A stretch of DNA of 64,000 nt from Chimonanthus salicifolius. Lineage: Eukaryota; Streptophyta; Magnoliopsida; Laurales; Calycanthaceae. Where the stretch lies: positions 47,300,201 through 47,364,200 of the forward strand of contig CM023538.1 in the NCBI GenBank assembly GCA_013350335.1, read 5' to 3'. A program made the translations under genes and the position numbers. The notes under the pieces are model-generated. The model ran no database searches and was not told the origin of the DNA. It was given only the letters and a program-made list of their open reading frames with translations. This document shows positions 22,777 through 34,776 of the stretch, piece after piece. How positions within the stretch are numbered: position 1 is the stretch's first letter; every line of letters begins with the position of its first letter.

Positions 22777-25353
22777 AACTATGCATGTGATGTCCACATC
22801 ATATCTTCCCTCCTAAGAGAAACTCGTCCTCAAGTTTGGGAGGTTTGCACTTCAAGAGAACGGCCGTGTCATAGGTTACTTCCTATGCTTGTCCTGTGCC
22901 GCTGCATCATTCTCCTCCGTTTGGAAAAAGCTCATCTTCGAGTTAAGAATGTCAGATATTGGAGAGAACCAAACTTTCAAAGGCCGCCATTGTTTCCTTT
23001 GAACTTGTTGAAAATCATGCCCTATATGCATTGCCCCAGGTGGTGTATTACATGTTGTGATTCTTTTTAATGTGTTGCCCACAACAAATGAGGAAATATT
23101 TGGTGTAGAGAATTGGTTCAAATAGTTTTCCCAAACTGGATCTACATACGGTCAGATACTGTTGTCTGAGTCTACAAGATGCCTTTCATCTATCGCTCCC
23201 AATCTATACAGATCGCTCCTTGCCTGGTGTAGAAAGGATGTCCACAACACCTTCCTGTTGCCATTTCTCTTCCTGAGGTTCAGAATTCCTCCCTGACTAC
23301 TCGTCTGCTGTCTTCACGGAGTGAACATTGTCTGGAACAAACTCAACTTGTATAGCTCCCTTTGGTGCAATAAGGGAGTGTTGAAGCATCATGTTATCAC
23401 TAGAATCTCCATCATCGACGGCATTTGTGTCACTGGGTTGTCTGTCATATGATAGCCCATTGTCCTCCTTGGTTAAGCACACTACTCTGTTTGGACACTC
23501 GAAAGCTACCCTAACCCATTACTGTTAAGCACACTACTCTGTTTGGACACTCGAAAGCTACCCTAACCCATTACTATTGAAGCATTCTAGCTTACTACTC
23601 AGTCATAACAGTATACTAGAAGATGTAACCTGATCTGTGGTGGGTCTGCTGGAATTAGTCCTGCTGCTAGTCGGTGGGTTGGATTTATCTCTCCTATCCT
23701 CAAGCCTCTTGAACTGAACTGCCTTCTTGTATGCATTTCAGGAGTTGTCGGGAAATCTAAGCTTGACGACGAAGGATTCATTATCACCGTGATGTCTTTT
23801 TTTCTAGCCTTCTTTCACCATGTGTAGGCCGTTGGTAGAACAATCTGCTAGCATCATCTTCCACCGAAGATCTAGGAAATGTTGCTCAGGAGGTCCTAAA
23901 TAGATTAGAAGGCGTGGGTGCTGAAAATCTAGACCTCTTCGTTGCATGTTTGTCCGCAACATGGACAACTTTCTAGTGACATTGGCGATCATTTCTCGCA
24001 TCTCACGCAGCTCCACATGCACTTGGTCCCTCAAGGACCTATCCAGGTTGTCACCTGTTTCATGTTGGGTCTGACAAACTGAATTGGATTGGAATTCATC
24101 ATCATTTCTGCCTCATTGGTTGCGTCTAGTGTAACCTCCCGCCATTGACATTCGAGGTACATGGCATCGCTCTCCCAAAAAGGTGAGGTACCTTGCTACA
24201 AAAATAACATCGTCTCCAAACACAAAAGTAGAATGCAAATGAAAGCAAGGTGTGCCGCATATAGGTGTATTAGGAAAAAAGCTCTAATACAGTAATACCA
24301 ACTGATGGAGGTTAAACTAGTGTAAAAACCTTTCTCGGTCTTCAATGAATTTAAAGGACCAAACGAACTTCCATTCAAAATGAATCCAAACCAAAGACGT
24401 CACTAGAAGCAATCTTTGGTGATACTAGTTTCTGGTTTACGCAACTTCAATTGAAAAGAAAATGCAATTCCAATTGAATAATTTAACCTCAATTAAGTGA
24501 TGAACTTTAAATGGAAAAGCAAACAACAATTTAACTCAAATAAACAAAGAAACTAAGAACTCAATTGAGAAACTCACTTGAAACTTATTCCAAAATTGAG
24601 AGTCCTCTCAACTTCAATTCAAAACTTCATAAAACAAAGCCAAAATTCGATGACTACAAGGATTCCCATGGCCTCCTTTTATAGGCCTAGGAGTAGTGAC
24701 TAACCCTAGGTAAACCAACCTTAATCCCAAAACCAACCATAGTTAGCGTGGGAAACTAGGAGTGGAGGCATTTGGAATCCCAAGTCCACGCTATCAATGT
24801 CATCTAAAATAACCAATGAGAAAAGTGAAATTACATCCAATAAGAAAAAGACACCTAAGATCTAAGACTCCACAAAACTCTAGTTATCCATGTACCTAGG
24901 CTTCTTCATGCATGTTAGGAAAGGAGAGAGACTTGTATTCTTTAAAGGATCTTCATGCATGCTTGGAATAGAGACATCCATGCACCAAGGGAGATGAACC
25001 ATTGAGGAGGAATTCAAGAGAAATGCACCACCATGTGAGTACATTTATATGTCCACTTTGTTGCTAGGGTTTTGAGCATGCAACCATCCAAGTGGGGTCC
25101 ATTGTGCTTTCAAATGGTTCCCGATGCCATGGGTGGGGTCCATATGCACTAGTCATTTTGGAGCCAAAATTAGATAGTTTGGGCCCACCTTTGCCACGAT
25201 AAAACATGAAGCAATTTTCTCCATTAATTGCACCTTGATGTGTGATGTCTGCATCCTCCTCCCTCCTGAGAGAAACTCCTCCTCGAGTTTGGAACGTTTG
25301 CACTTGGAGAGAATGGCCCCATCATAGGTTGCATCCTATGCTTTTCCTATGCC
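22777..25353 (-). mobile_element. Degenerate LTR-retrotransposon (gypsy-like) remnants
   Basis: On the minus strand, two copies of a pol 3' end (25353-25237 and about 22890-22777) read KLEDEFLLGG-like or relatives just before the element end, as in many plant gypsy elements. Between them, 25236-24190 looks like an LTR (minus-strand TATAAAAGG near 24680). About 24145-23795 reads as a gag-like start (MAGGYTRRNQ, stop, then DQVHVELREMREMIANVTRK). Stops and frameshifts are frequent. A 52-bp tandem duplication lies at 23473-23576. The layout (pol end, LTR, gag, pol end) suggests two overlapping remnants. Confidence 0.5.
23473..23576. repeat. 52-bp tandem duplication
   Basis: The segment beginning TTAAGCACACTACTCTG is repeated head to tail, almost identical, inside the gypsy-like remnant. 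Confidence 0.9.
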
Positions 25354-25354
25354 A

Positions 25355-25475
25355 CATCAAAAGACCTCCTTGGAAATTGGTCATAATGGTCAAGGAGATT
25401 CGTGCATTGTGTTTGGATAGGGACATCACCTCTGAGCATGTTCAAAGATCAGCTAATGGAGTAACAGACTTCTTG
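25355..25475 (+). pseudogene. LINE-type RNase H remnant, left half
   Basis: Reads VKEIRALCLDRDITSEHVQR then SANGVTDFL on the plus strand, the end of the RNase H domain common in plant LINE reverse transcriptases. The gypsy-like remnant interrupts it on the left and a minus-strand LINE on the right (it resumes at 26283). Confidence 0.5.
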
Positions 25476-26282
25476 TTTTTAATGATTATATATTAATTAA
25501 AAAAGAGGTAACAGAGGTGTAAATACAAAAACAAAAATAAAAATAAACAAAGGGAAAGAGAAAACAAGTTACCCGCAACCCCACTACATCCATGAAACCC
25601 TCAAAGCAGGAAACAACACAAAAAAAGGGGAAACTATACGATGCCAATACATTCTCTTCATGCACGTAGGATGTCACTCATAGCGATATTCCTGAATTCC
25701 AGAAGAGAGGAAGCCCAGAGGTACACTTTGCGAGCACATGGCCAGAAACAACTTCAGAAGACTCAGCACAATTCTTAAAGATTGTATTGTTACGTTTCCA
25801 CCATAAATTCCACACTATGGCAAAGAGAGCCAAGCGCCATAGCAAGGAGTATTTTGGAGAGACCGAAGAAATGTCTCAAGCATAAGATAGCTCAGCCACC
25901 GTAGAAGGAATAACTCAAAGCACACCAAATTTAACCAGTACAGAATTCCAAACCTCATAGGAGAAAGGGCAATGAATCAAAAGGTGATTCAATTCTTCCG
26001 AAGCTTGAAGACAAAAAGGGAAAGCACTAACAATGGTTCTTCCTCTTTTCCGCAGGTTGTCTTGGGTCAGAATTTTTCCAAACCAGCAGTCAAAAAAAAA
26101 AACAAATAGCCCGAGGCGAAGCTTTGGAGGACCAGATACCACGATTGATGATAACAGTGAGAGCCGACTGATTATTCCTCTTGAAGAAATACTTGACAGA
26201 GAAGCTACCAGTCGAATCGGGCTACCACACAAGGCAATCCTCATTATATGTTCTAATCGGGTAGGAAAAAATGATATGAAGA
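25476..26282 (-). mobile_element. 5'-truncated LINE (L1-type) remnant
   Basis: The minus strand encodes the zf-RVT end of a LINE reverse transcriptase: GKILTQDNLRKRGRT, then EELNHLLIHCPFSYEVWNSV, then WNLWWKRNNTIF-like sequence. The 3' end near 25476 finishes in a short A run. Flanks AGCTAATGGAGTAACAGACTTCTTG-like (25451-25475) and its diverged copy at 26283-26310 look like a degenerate target duplication of about 25 bp. Confidence 0.65.
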
Positions 26283-26345
26283 AGCTACTAGTGGAATAGT
26301 AGACTTCTTGGCAAAGTTTGGTGTAGATGAGATCATGGGAGAGTT
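26283..26345 (+). pseudogene. LINE-type RNase H remnant, right half
   Basis: Continues the plus-strand remnant: EATSGIVDFLAKFGVDEIMG. The copia element follows immediately. Its duplication GAGTT (26341-26345) is repeated at 32579-32583, where the host sequence goes on. Confidence 0.5.
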
Positions 26346-26601
26346 TGTAGAAAATAATAATAGAATAAAGGAGAAAAGAAAAGAGAAGAATATTGGAGAA
26401 AAATTAATTCTCTCAGTATAGTATTTATGTGTTTTCTTCTTAGAGGATACATGAATAAATAGAAAAAAGAGAGCCAATTTAGATGACAAAAAAGGAAATA
26501 CAATAAAAGGGATGCTTATCTACATTAAATCATACAACCATGCAGTTGACTTTAAAAATAAGATTAGTCATGTCAATTATCCTGTATTGGGTCCGACAAC
26601 A
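26346..26601 (-). repeat. 3' LTR of copia element C
   Basis: 256 bp, homologous to 32323-32578 at visibly reduced identity, so the insertion is older than elements A and B. Confidence 0.9.
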
Positions 26602-26731
26602 CTCTCCCTCAAGCTGGCTCGAAGATGTCTAACAAACTCAGCTTGCCAACAACTGAAGTGAGTTGATGTCGAGGAACAGACTTTGTCAATATATCTCCAA
26701 GTTGATCTTTAGAATGTAGATGAGGAGTGAC
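26602..26731 (-). pseudogene. Copia C: C-terminal tail of the polyprotein
   Basis: Reads VTPHLHSKDQLGDILTKSVP then KLSLLDIFEPA and stop, the usual copia pol end (PH..S.DQLADI.TK). It continues the RNase H frame broken off at 28095 by the hAT-like insertion. Confidence 0.85.
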
Positions 26732-28086
26732 CTAGGAAGCACTGATACGGGTGTGTGTATTGGATACGGGAGTGCAACAAATTTTGAAAAATTAGGATGC
26801 GGGTGCGGTGGGATACGCGGAATTAAAATATATATATATATATATATACAAAAAACAAACTAGTAATTAGTAAATTAGTTTGTATACTATTTGAGAAAAT
26901 ACCAACTAATTAGTTTCTAATCAGAAAAAATCTAACCAATAGAAACATGAACATATCAACAAATTTATTAATTAAACATAGATTTTAATTTTTGGAGAAA
27001 TAAAAAACAAATTTCTTATTTTATAAATTTTGAAACATTTTTTAATAAATTACACTTCACGAATTTTTAATAGGATAATAACTATAATTATTAATAATAA
27101 TTATATGATTCTCTTTAAAAAAAAATTTTAGGTCATATCTATTATATAATATCAAATATTTATAGTCTTTCAATTTGCAGGTACTAATATTCATTAAAAT
27201 TAATTGTAAATATACTTTTATTTAATCATACATATTTAATGATAAATGAATCATAGAAGAGTGTACCCAATGAAATAATATTTTATTAACTTATGTGCAT
27301 GATTTCTTACCGAAAATAATGCTAATTTAACTAATAATTTATAATCCTAAAGTCCAACATCAGCCCCAATCCAACCCTAATCATAAAGCAAAAAGCCTCA
27401 TTTTCCTTTTTTTTTTCGTTCTTCCTATCACCTTCGTTTTTTCCCTTTTTTTCGTTCTTCATTTTCAGCATTAGTGTGTTTTTCATTTTTCGAGAGCGAG
27501 ACAGAGGAAAACAGAAGAGAAGGGCGGAAGAGCTCCATCGCCACTCAAACTCTAGGTTTCTTCTCACTCTCTCCTTCTTCCACTCCCTCTCGACTGGAAG
27601 AGCTCCATCGCCACTCAAACTCTAGGTTTCTTCTCCTTCTCTTCTTCTCCTTAATCTCTTATTCCTCTCCCTTTCTTTCTTTGGATTTCCCCGATTTCTC
27701 CGTGCCTTTCCTTGATTTTCGATGGTTTTCCTTCATTTTTCAACGTTTTTACTTGACTTATATCGGTTTTCCGTGATTTTCCCTTGATTTCCCTCATTTT
27801 CCTGGCTTCTCCCCAGTTTTCCTGATTTCCTTTTTCTCTCCTTCCCCTTTTCCAACTCAGTTTTTTGCAAACGTGGTTGCGTGTCGCGTGTCCGGACGTA
27901 TCCCATCGAGTCGTATGCCGCATCCTCACACCCCTACGCGTATCAAGGCGTATCGGTGGCATATCCGTATTTGAAAAATATTTAAATTAATTGGGTGCGT
28001 ATCCGACACCTATCTGAGCCGTATCCGTGTCGGATACTCACCTGACATCGATACTCGAAGGGTTTAGCCGTATCTGTGCTTCATAG
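26732..28086. mobile_element. hAT-like non-autonomous element inside copia C
   Basis: Ends CTAGGAAGCACTGATACGG (left) and CTATGAAGCACAGATACGG (right, other strand) form a terminal inverted repeat. They are flanked by 8-bp duplications GGAGTGAC (26724-26731) and GGAGCGAC (28087-28094). 8-bp duplications point to the hAT superfamily. The 1355-bp interior has AT repeats, a pyrimidine-rich block (27400-27860) and a 40-bp direct repeat (27526 and 27596), but no transposase. Confidence 0.85.
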
Positions 28087-28094
28087 GGAGCGAC

Positions 28095-28395
28095 AAGTCG
28101 ACCTTCAGAAATATATTGTCGAAAGAAGTGACAATCAACTTCAATGTGCTTGGTCCTCTCATGAAAGACCGGATTGGAGGCGATGTTAATGGTTGCATGA
28201 TTGTCGTAGAACATAATAAGTGGATCAATGGGAGCAAAACCCAACTTTAAAAGAAACTGACGGATCCAAAGTAACTCAGTCGTAGTATTAACCATCGCAC
28301 AATACTTTACCTCAGCACTAGAGCGAGCAACAACAGACTGTTTCTTATTACGCCATCAGACTAAATGAGAGCCCAAGAAGATGTAATAACCAGTG
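28095..28395 (-). pseudogene. Copia C: RNase H domain
   Basis: Reads TELLWIRQFLLKLGFAPIDP, then DNHATINIASNPVFHERTKH and IEVDCHFFRQYISEGRLVAP, the conserved copia RNase H end. The frame stops at the hAT-like insertion. Confidence 0.9.
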
Positions 28396-29520
28396 GTGGA
28401 GCAGCGGTCATCAAGAGAGCCGACGCAATCTGCGTCAGAATAGCCACGAACTGAGAGGGAAGACTTCCATGCAAATACAATCCCCTGCCTAGATGAGCTT
28501 TAAGATAGCGAAGGAAATGAAGACAACATGAATATGGGTATCCCGTGGAGCTTGCATGAACTGACTAACCACACCAACTGCATATGATAAATCTGGTCGG
28601 GTGATAGTGAGACAAATCAGTTTCCCTACAAACTTCTGATAAAATGCAGGAGTGTCAAGAAGAGTCCCGTCTGAAGCTGATAACTTTGTGTTGATAACTA
28701 GTGGAGTATAAACAGGTTTGCATCCAGAGTATCTGGCATCATATAGAAGATCAAGAGCATACTTCCACTGAGATAAATAGAGTCCACAAAAAGAACGAGC
28801 TACTTCAATACTAAGAAATTAACACAATGACCCCAGATCTTTAATATCAAATGTGCATCAAAGATACTGTTTGAATGTAGAAATGGTTGTAACATCATTA
28901 CTTGTGAGAACAATGTCATCAACATAGACTACTAGAATCATGACCATAGAGTGAAGACGGTAGATAAAGACTGAGTGATCCATCTGACATATGGAAAATC
29001 CAGGAGGCAACAAAGCACTGCTAAACTTCTCAAATTAGGCTCGTGGGCACTATTTGAGGTCATAGAGAGCTTTTATGAGTCTGTAGACAAAGTGAAGGTC
29101 CCCCTGATTAACAAAACCTTGGTGGGGGAACATATATATTTCATCTTGGAGAAAATCATGAAGGAAGGCATTCTTCACATCTAACTAATGAAGTGGCCAG
29201 TCGTGAGTGGTGGCAATGAAAATTAAGATCTGAACAGAGGTAATCTTGGCCACAGGGGAGAAGGTTTCCTGATAGTCCACCCCATAAGTTTGTGTGAAGC
29301 CTTTGGTAACTAGATGAGCCTTATACCTAGAAATAGATCCATATGGTTATGCTTCAAGGTGAATACCCATTTGTAACTACCTAGAGCTTTCCCTGGACGG
29401 AGAGGAACCATATCCCAAGTATGATTTTTGTCAAGTGCAGCCAATTCCTCATCCATGGCTGTTTTCTAAGAGGGATCCCGAAGGGCAGTGTCAATCCACT
29501 TGGAATCTTAACGTTGTGCA
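28396..29520 (-). pseudogene. Copia C: reverse transcriptase domain
   Basis: Contains EELAALDKNHTWDMVPLRPG and YKWVFTLKHN near the start (about 29470-29330) and the catalytic YVDD (28926-28915) in VVYVDDIVLTSND. Many stops and frameshifts lie between, so it is dead. Confidence 0.85.
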
Positions 29521-29699
29521 GAGCTGTAAGAAAATTGTGATAGGAAGGACAAACAGCGTGATATGATACAAAAAGAACAAGGGGATGATTGGTACAAGCA
29601 CGCTTACCTTTCCGTATGGCAAAGGGAAGATCAGACTCAGCAGTGGTAGATAGATCTAGACCAAGGGCAGATGAGGGGGTGCTGTTACAGGTGGAGGCC

Positions 29700-30295
29700 A
29701 ATGCTGCCTACGTTGATACACCGGAGTGGGTTTGGCAGTATTGAAAGGGCTGGTATCTACATGAAGAAGAGGGAGAACAAGAGAGGGGGAAGAAATAGAT
29801 GGTGCTGAAAAATATGGGACCTTCTAAAAAAATGTGATATCCATGGACACATAGTGTCTGCCAGTGAGAGGATCAATACACTTGTAACCTTTATGAAAGG
29901 GTGAATAACCCAAAAAAACACATCGTAAAACTTGGGGAGAGATTATCGCTAGAAAATTGGTGAACAAAACATACACACCCTAAACATGTAAAAGAAGAAT
30001 TGGGATGGTTTTATGTAGGGATAAAATCTCAATAGGGGACTTGTCTAACAGCACACGAGATGGCATTCTGTTAATGAGGTAACACGAGATTAAGAGAAGA
30101 CAGCTTCAGGCCAATATGATGGTGGGACATGTATGGTAAAGAGAAGAGACCGGGGTACCTCAAGAAGGTGTCAGTTTTTCCGTTTAACTATATCATTTTG
30201 TTGGAGGTGCAGATGGACAAGAAAGTTAGGATTCGACATCATGGTCTCGCAAAAAATTAACAAAGGAATGGGAAAAATATTCTCAGCCCCCGCCG

Positions 30296-30330
<35 letters not shown>

Positions 30331-30720
30331 CGGCCCCCGCCCCCCGTACACACACACAAAATCATTATCACTGTGCAAAATTTGAATTTTACAAGTAAAT
30401 TGAGTTTCAACCTAGTTGTAAAACTTGCGAAAATGATCAAACACCTCAGATTTATGTTTCATCATATAGGTCCATGTCATGCGCGAATGATGATCAATAA
30501 ATGTAACAAAATAACAAAAACCAATGCGAGAAATAGAAGGTGATTGCCAAACATTAGAGTAGATAAGAGAAAATAATGTAGATGCACGGTTAGTGAGAGG
30601 AGGAAAAGTAGGTCTAGTATGTTTGCCACATTGGCAATGTTCACACTAAAAATGACGAAATGACAAAGAATGAACAAGCTTCTTCAAAACAAAGTCAGAA
30701 GGATGCCTCGCATCTGGTGA
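29700..30720 (-). pseudogene. Copia C: integrase domain
   Basis: CEHCQCGKHTRPTFPP (the zinc-finger end), SNVWQ where the first catalytic Asp of SDVWG is Asn, FIDHHSRMTWTYMMKHKSEV, and HSDN followed by EYFSHSFVNFLRDHDV. A C/G-rich tract of about 70 bp (30287-30360) breaks the DNGGEY motif. Several stop codons follow. Confidence 0.85.
30287..30345. repeat. C-rich tract with 34 consecutive C
   Basis: A pure run of C at 30296-30329 with CGCCG-type interruptions on both sides, next to a short ACACAC run. It lies inside the copia integrase remnant. A simple-sequence expansion or an assembly error are both possible. Confidence 0.95.
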
Positions 30721-30781
30721 GGAAGTTGAACAAGCTTCAGAGACACCAGTCTGTGGATCGAGAAGGTACAAGCCGCCAACC

Positions 30782-31114
30782 TCACAACCACCACCAAGCA
30801 CTTGTCCCGTGATCAGATCTTGAAAGACACAATGAGAAGGGAAAAAAAGTAACTAGGCAATTCAAAGTCTTAATGAGGGCGCTAACAAATAACAAATTAC
30901 GAGATAAATAAGGAACATGCAACACAGATGAGAAATTCAAGGTCAAAGAGGCAGGAAGTGTCCCTTTGCAAGCAATAGTAGTAGATGACCCATTAACTAA
31001 TTTTACTTGACCACAAGAAACAAGTGAAAGGGAAGAGAAAAGTTTAGACATACCGGCCATATGGTATGTGGCCCCGAAATCAATTATCCAAGAATGAGAA
31101 GAAATAGATATCAT
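30782..31114 (-). pseudogene. Copia C: protease domain
   Basis: SWIIDFGATYHMAG is the copia protease active-site region, with the catalytic D-S/T-G changed to D-F-G. LHVPYLSRNLLFVSAL downstream is also typical. Confidence 0.88.
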
Positions 31115-32322
31115 TGGTAATTAAAGAAACAGAAAAAGAAAAAGAAGCACTTGATATAACAACAAACAAATGGAAATAGAAGAGGAGAAAGCCTAATAAA
31201 AGTGCAGCAAACCAATTTGCAGCCACTCAGACAGAAGAAGGCATTAATACGGGTCCCACCAACTACGAGAAGGATTGGAAACCTTTGTAGATAGAAAGGC
31301 AGGCAGGTGCAATGACAATAATGCAACAACAACTAAATCAGAGGATTGTAGAGACAGATATGGGAGAAGAAGTCCAAAAGAAGACCAAGAAAATCCCAGC
31401 ACAGCAACCTGTAGTTATTCAGAGTGAAAGATGCAGCTGAAGTGGGACCCCCTAAGCATGGAAAATAGCGGAATTCATGTAGATTGAAAGTGAAGGTAGG
31501 GGTGACACTATAGCAGGAGGCTCAAAGCAAAACAGTCACGGAGCCAGCAAATGCAAGCAGAAAACTGCAAAAAAAAATTTGTTCTAGCATAGCAGATCTG
31601 AGAAGTAGAGCGTGAAGCGGGCCCCACAAGGAACCAACTGAAGCAAAATCCTTGCAGAAGCAGTAGAGAGGTAGGGGCGACTGGAATAGTCCAAGATCTA
31701 GTTGCAGCAAGGCTAATCCGTCACAGGTGCATGGGGAAAAAATAGAAAACAGGGACAGTAGATGTCCCAGTCAGCGACTAGGAGAAAGGAGATAAGAGGG
31801 CCCACCGCTGGTGGAAAGGTCTGCAACCTAGTGCGATGGAAACCAGGGCCAGGGGCAACAGTAATGGTGGAGGATCGGCAGCCAAAATATTCGTGAGCCA
31901 GCTGATCGAAGCAGAAAACCAAAATATGGGTTTTCTGAAACGACAGTCGTTGGAAAAGGAACAGCCCAGAAACCAGACAACACAACTCCAAAATAGAGAT
32001 CCAACCTTATGGATGGTTAGCCCTATCAAAAATGGCAGGGGTAGATAGATTTCTGCCAGCTGGAGAGTCGCCAGAGAAGGAGATCGTTGTCAGAGAAAAA
32101 TCTGCTGCAAAGAGAGGCAAATAGAAACTGGAAAAAAATTCCATATCCGATAAAACTGTTGAGAAATAAGGCCAAAAAAAGGGACAATCCGCTATAGAAG
32201 TTCGATGGGGAATGAGATCTGGTCTGAGGAGGATGCCGAAGTTCGGCAAAGATCAGTAACACCAGTCGAAACAGTAAAACAAAGTCTAAAAAGCGTTCAG
32301 GAATCGTTTCCGACGGATACCA
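31115..32322 (-). other. Copia C leader region without recognisable gag
   Basis: About 1.2 kb between the 5' LTR and the protease. I found no UBN2-type gag and no CCHC knuckle in any frame. The composition resembles the non-coding leaders of elements A and B. Confidence 0.5.
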
Positions 32323-32578
32323 TGTAGAAAATAATAATAGAATAGAGGAGAAGAGAAAAGAGAAGAATATTTGAGAAGAATTCTTTCTATCAATATTGTG
32401 TTGATGTGTTTTCCTCTTAAAGGATACATGAATAAATAGGTAAAAGAGAAACAATTTAAGTGGCAAAAAAGGAAATACAATAAATGGATCATTATCTACA
32501 TTAAATCATACAACCATACAGTTGACTTTCAAAAATAAGATTAGTCAGGTCAATTATCTTGTGTCGGGTCCCACAACA
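32323..32578 (-). repeat. 5' LTR of copia element C
   Basis: 256 bp. On the minus strand it is followed by TGGTATCCG, a partial initiator tRNA-Met primer site. Confidence 0.9.
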
Positions 32579-32583
32579 GAGTT

Positions 32584-33851
32584 GTCATCCTCTAGGTGTT
32601 TGTAGGTTTTGTTGGGGTCCCTCTATGTATTATGTGTGTTCCTATGAGGAGTTTTTTTGTATTTTATTTTTGCTTTAGTAGTCGAATACAAGCCTTTTAT
32701 ACCTGTTGCTATCGCACCATATTACCCTTGGCAGAGCGGATCTAAAGAAGCCTGATTTCTCTTTTGATGTGTGACCATCCTGACATGCTCAATTGACCTT
32801 TGTTTAGGCATTTGAGTAAATAAAGTGCCTTCCTCTAACTTATGAAGAGTTCACTATTTGAAGTGTTTGCCAACAACTTGTCACTGCTTTGAAACATCTC
32901 CAACTCCTCAGGTTATCCTCAATATTAGTACCTGAGTTTAGTAGTAGCTTTCTTCTTAATCTAATCCTTCTCATTTTCTTCTTTGACTTGATCATTGTAA
33001 AGTGATCAATCACTTCACAACCATCTGATCTGAATCTCTTTGTCCAATCCAACCTCTTGTACAACAGTGACAATGGTCCAATTTGAACCTTCTCTCCAAT
33101 CCAATGATCAGATTTATCAACCGCTATGCACATTTGAACACTTGCTGATACAAAGATTTCACAAGAATTGTTATTGATATCTCGGGAGTAGAGCCCAATG
33201 ATGGAATTAAACATTGGCTCTAACACCAATTCTAATGTTTGGATTATAACCTAGGCTCTGATATCAATTGTAATTTTGTTTGGATTATAATTTTCAGCTT
33301 TTAAGTTGATCAAAAGTGACATTAAATATTTCATTTTATTGGACAATAAATGGCATCTTAAGCATCATTCCATAAATGGGTCTTAGGTATTGGCATCTCT
33401 TTGAGGAAAACTTCATTGCAATAAGTTTGCATTGCATTTCATACTCACTCTGGTCTCTAGACAATTTCTAAGATTGAATCATGGAAGAGATCTCAAAATG
33501 GCTTAAATGCAAGTGAAATCTATGTGGCAGACTATGCGCTTTAACCAAAGGTTACTGGATGATTGAATCGTTATTTGGCTGCTAATCAGGTGACAACAAT
33601 GGCATTTCTGATGATCTATGATTCAATAGTTAATATCCTCTGTAGTTTTAAATAACATATATGTGAAATATACATGACAAGAACCTCTACTAAAGTTGGT
33701 TAGTGTTCATTGTTGCAACCTCAAGGTGAGTCCAAGTCCTATGGCATCAAATAGACAATCCACCCACTAAAAGGATACCAAATCCAAATGCAAATGCCAA
33801 CTACAAATTGATGGGAGAAATGGTTTTGATGATGATGAGCTGTTCAATTTT
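32584..33851. other. Old repeat DNA right of copia C
   Basis: The start continues the host sequence interrupted at 26341. At 33215-33275 two imperfect copies of a word like GGCTCTGATATCAATT occur, the complement of an initiator-tRNA-Met primer site, so remnants of another minus-strand LTR element are likely (about 32840-33270). No LTR was identified. Confidence 0.35.
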
Positions 33852-34776
33852 GGGATATTTTGAAAGAAGCCTCAATCTATTTATTTAATCTGAAAAAAGC
33901 ACCATAGTTTTTTTATATTTTGAAAAGACCACAAACTTTTCACAAGTTCTTTGAAAATGCCCTCTTTGTCCAAATTTAACACGCGTTACTTGGACTTAGA
34001 TCTATCTTTTCAAATTTGTACTAGGGAATGGTTATATACCACATTCTACCATACAAAATGAAACTAGAACTCTAAATTACCAAAGTACAAAATTTTAGAG
34101 GCATTAAATATGTTTACCCATTTTATTTTTAACTTTGACTATTAATTTCATGGCGTATGATTTCATGGCTTCGATGATGATGATGCCTTTAATTATATGG
34201 CTAAAATTTTTACATGAGTTTGAATATTTTTGCTAATCTAGAGGTGCCCTTTAATGTACTACATTTGGATGGTGCCAAAAACTCTATTAAAATTCATTTT
34301 TTTAAAAGTCTTCCTTATCCCAATTTAGCATATGCTTTATGGATTTTAATGCATCACTTCCAAAAAAAATAGTTGGATATGACTTTAGACTTCATTAAAC
34401 CCCACAAATTGACAATAACCCTCTAGATTTGTCAAAATACAAAAACTCAAAAGCACATACTATTCCTAGCCATTTGATTTTTCAATGACAACCCTTGATT
34501 TCGTGGCCTTAGATTAGATGGCTAAAAATTTTATGTAGTTGAATTTTGATATTTTAGCTAACCTAAATGTAGATTTTAGTTTCGGATGGGGCTAAAAATT
34601 ATGTCTAAATTTAATTTTGAAAATGATAGATAAAAATTGTATATCATGTTCAATTTGGACAAAGAGGATTTCTTTTGAAGAACTTACAGGAAAAGTTTGG
34701 GGGCTTTTTTCAATATAAACAACTATGGATCCTTTTTTAGATTAAGTAAAAAGATTGGGGCTTCTTTGAAATATCC
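33852..34776. mobile_element. Mutator-like element with long terminal inverted repeats
   Basis: The first 130 bp (GGATATTTTGAAAGAAGCC...CTCTTTGTCCAAATTTAACA) reappear inverted at the right end (34776 back to about 34640; GGATATTTCAAAGAAGCC...CTCTTTGTCCAAATTGAACA). Flanks TTCAATTTT and TTCGAATTT may be an imperfect 9-10-bp target duplication as in MULEs. No transposase is encoded. Confidence 0.75.

Larger units (their letters stand above)
26346..32578 (-). mobile_element. Ty1/copia element C, old and degenerate
   Basis: 256-bp LTRs (26346-26601 and 32323-32578) with dozens of differences, TG...CA ends and the 5-bp duplication GAGTT. The primer site TGGTATC follows the right LTR and the purine tract GCTTGAGGGAGAG precedes the left LTR, so it reads on the minus strand. 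Domains in order: protease, integrase, reverse transcriptase and RNase H, all with stops and frameshifts. No gag is recognisable between 31115 and 32322. An hAT-like element (26732-28086) interrupts the RNase H tail. Confidence 0.9.

Noticed and set aside
22765..23070. 101-codon plus-strand frame
   Set aside because: It is the antisense of the pol 3' end of a gypsy-like remnant; the same sequence recurs at 25242.
30133..30543. Proline-rich protein (or glycine-rich on the other strand)
   Set aside because: Produced by the poly-C tract inside the copia integrase remnant.
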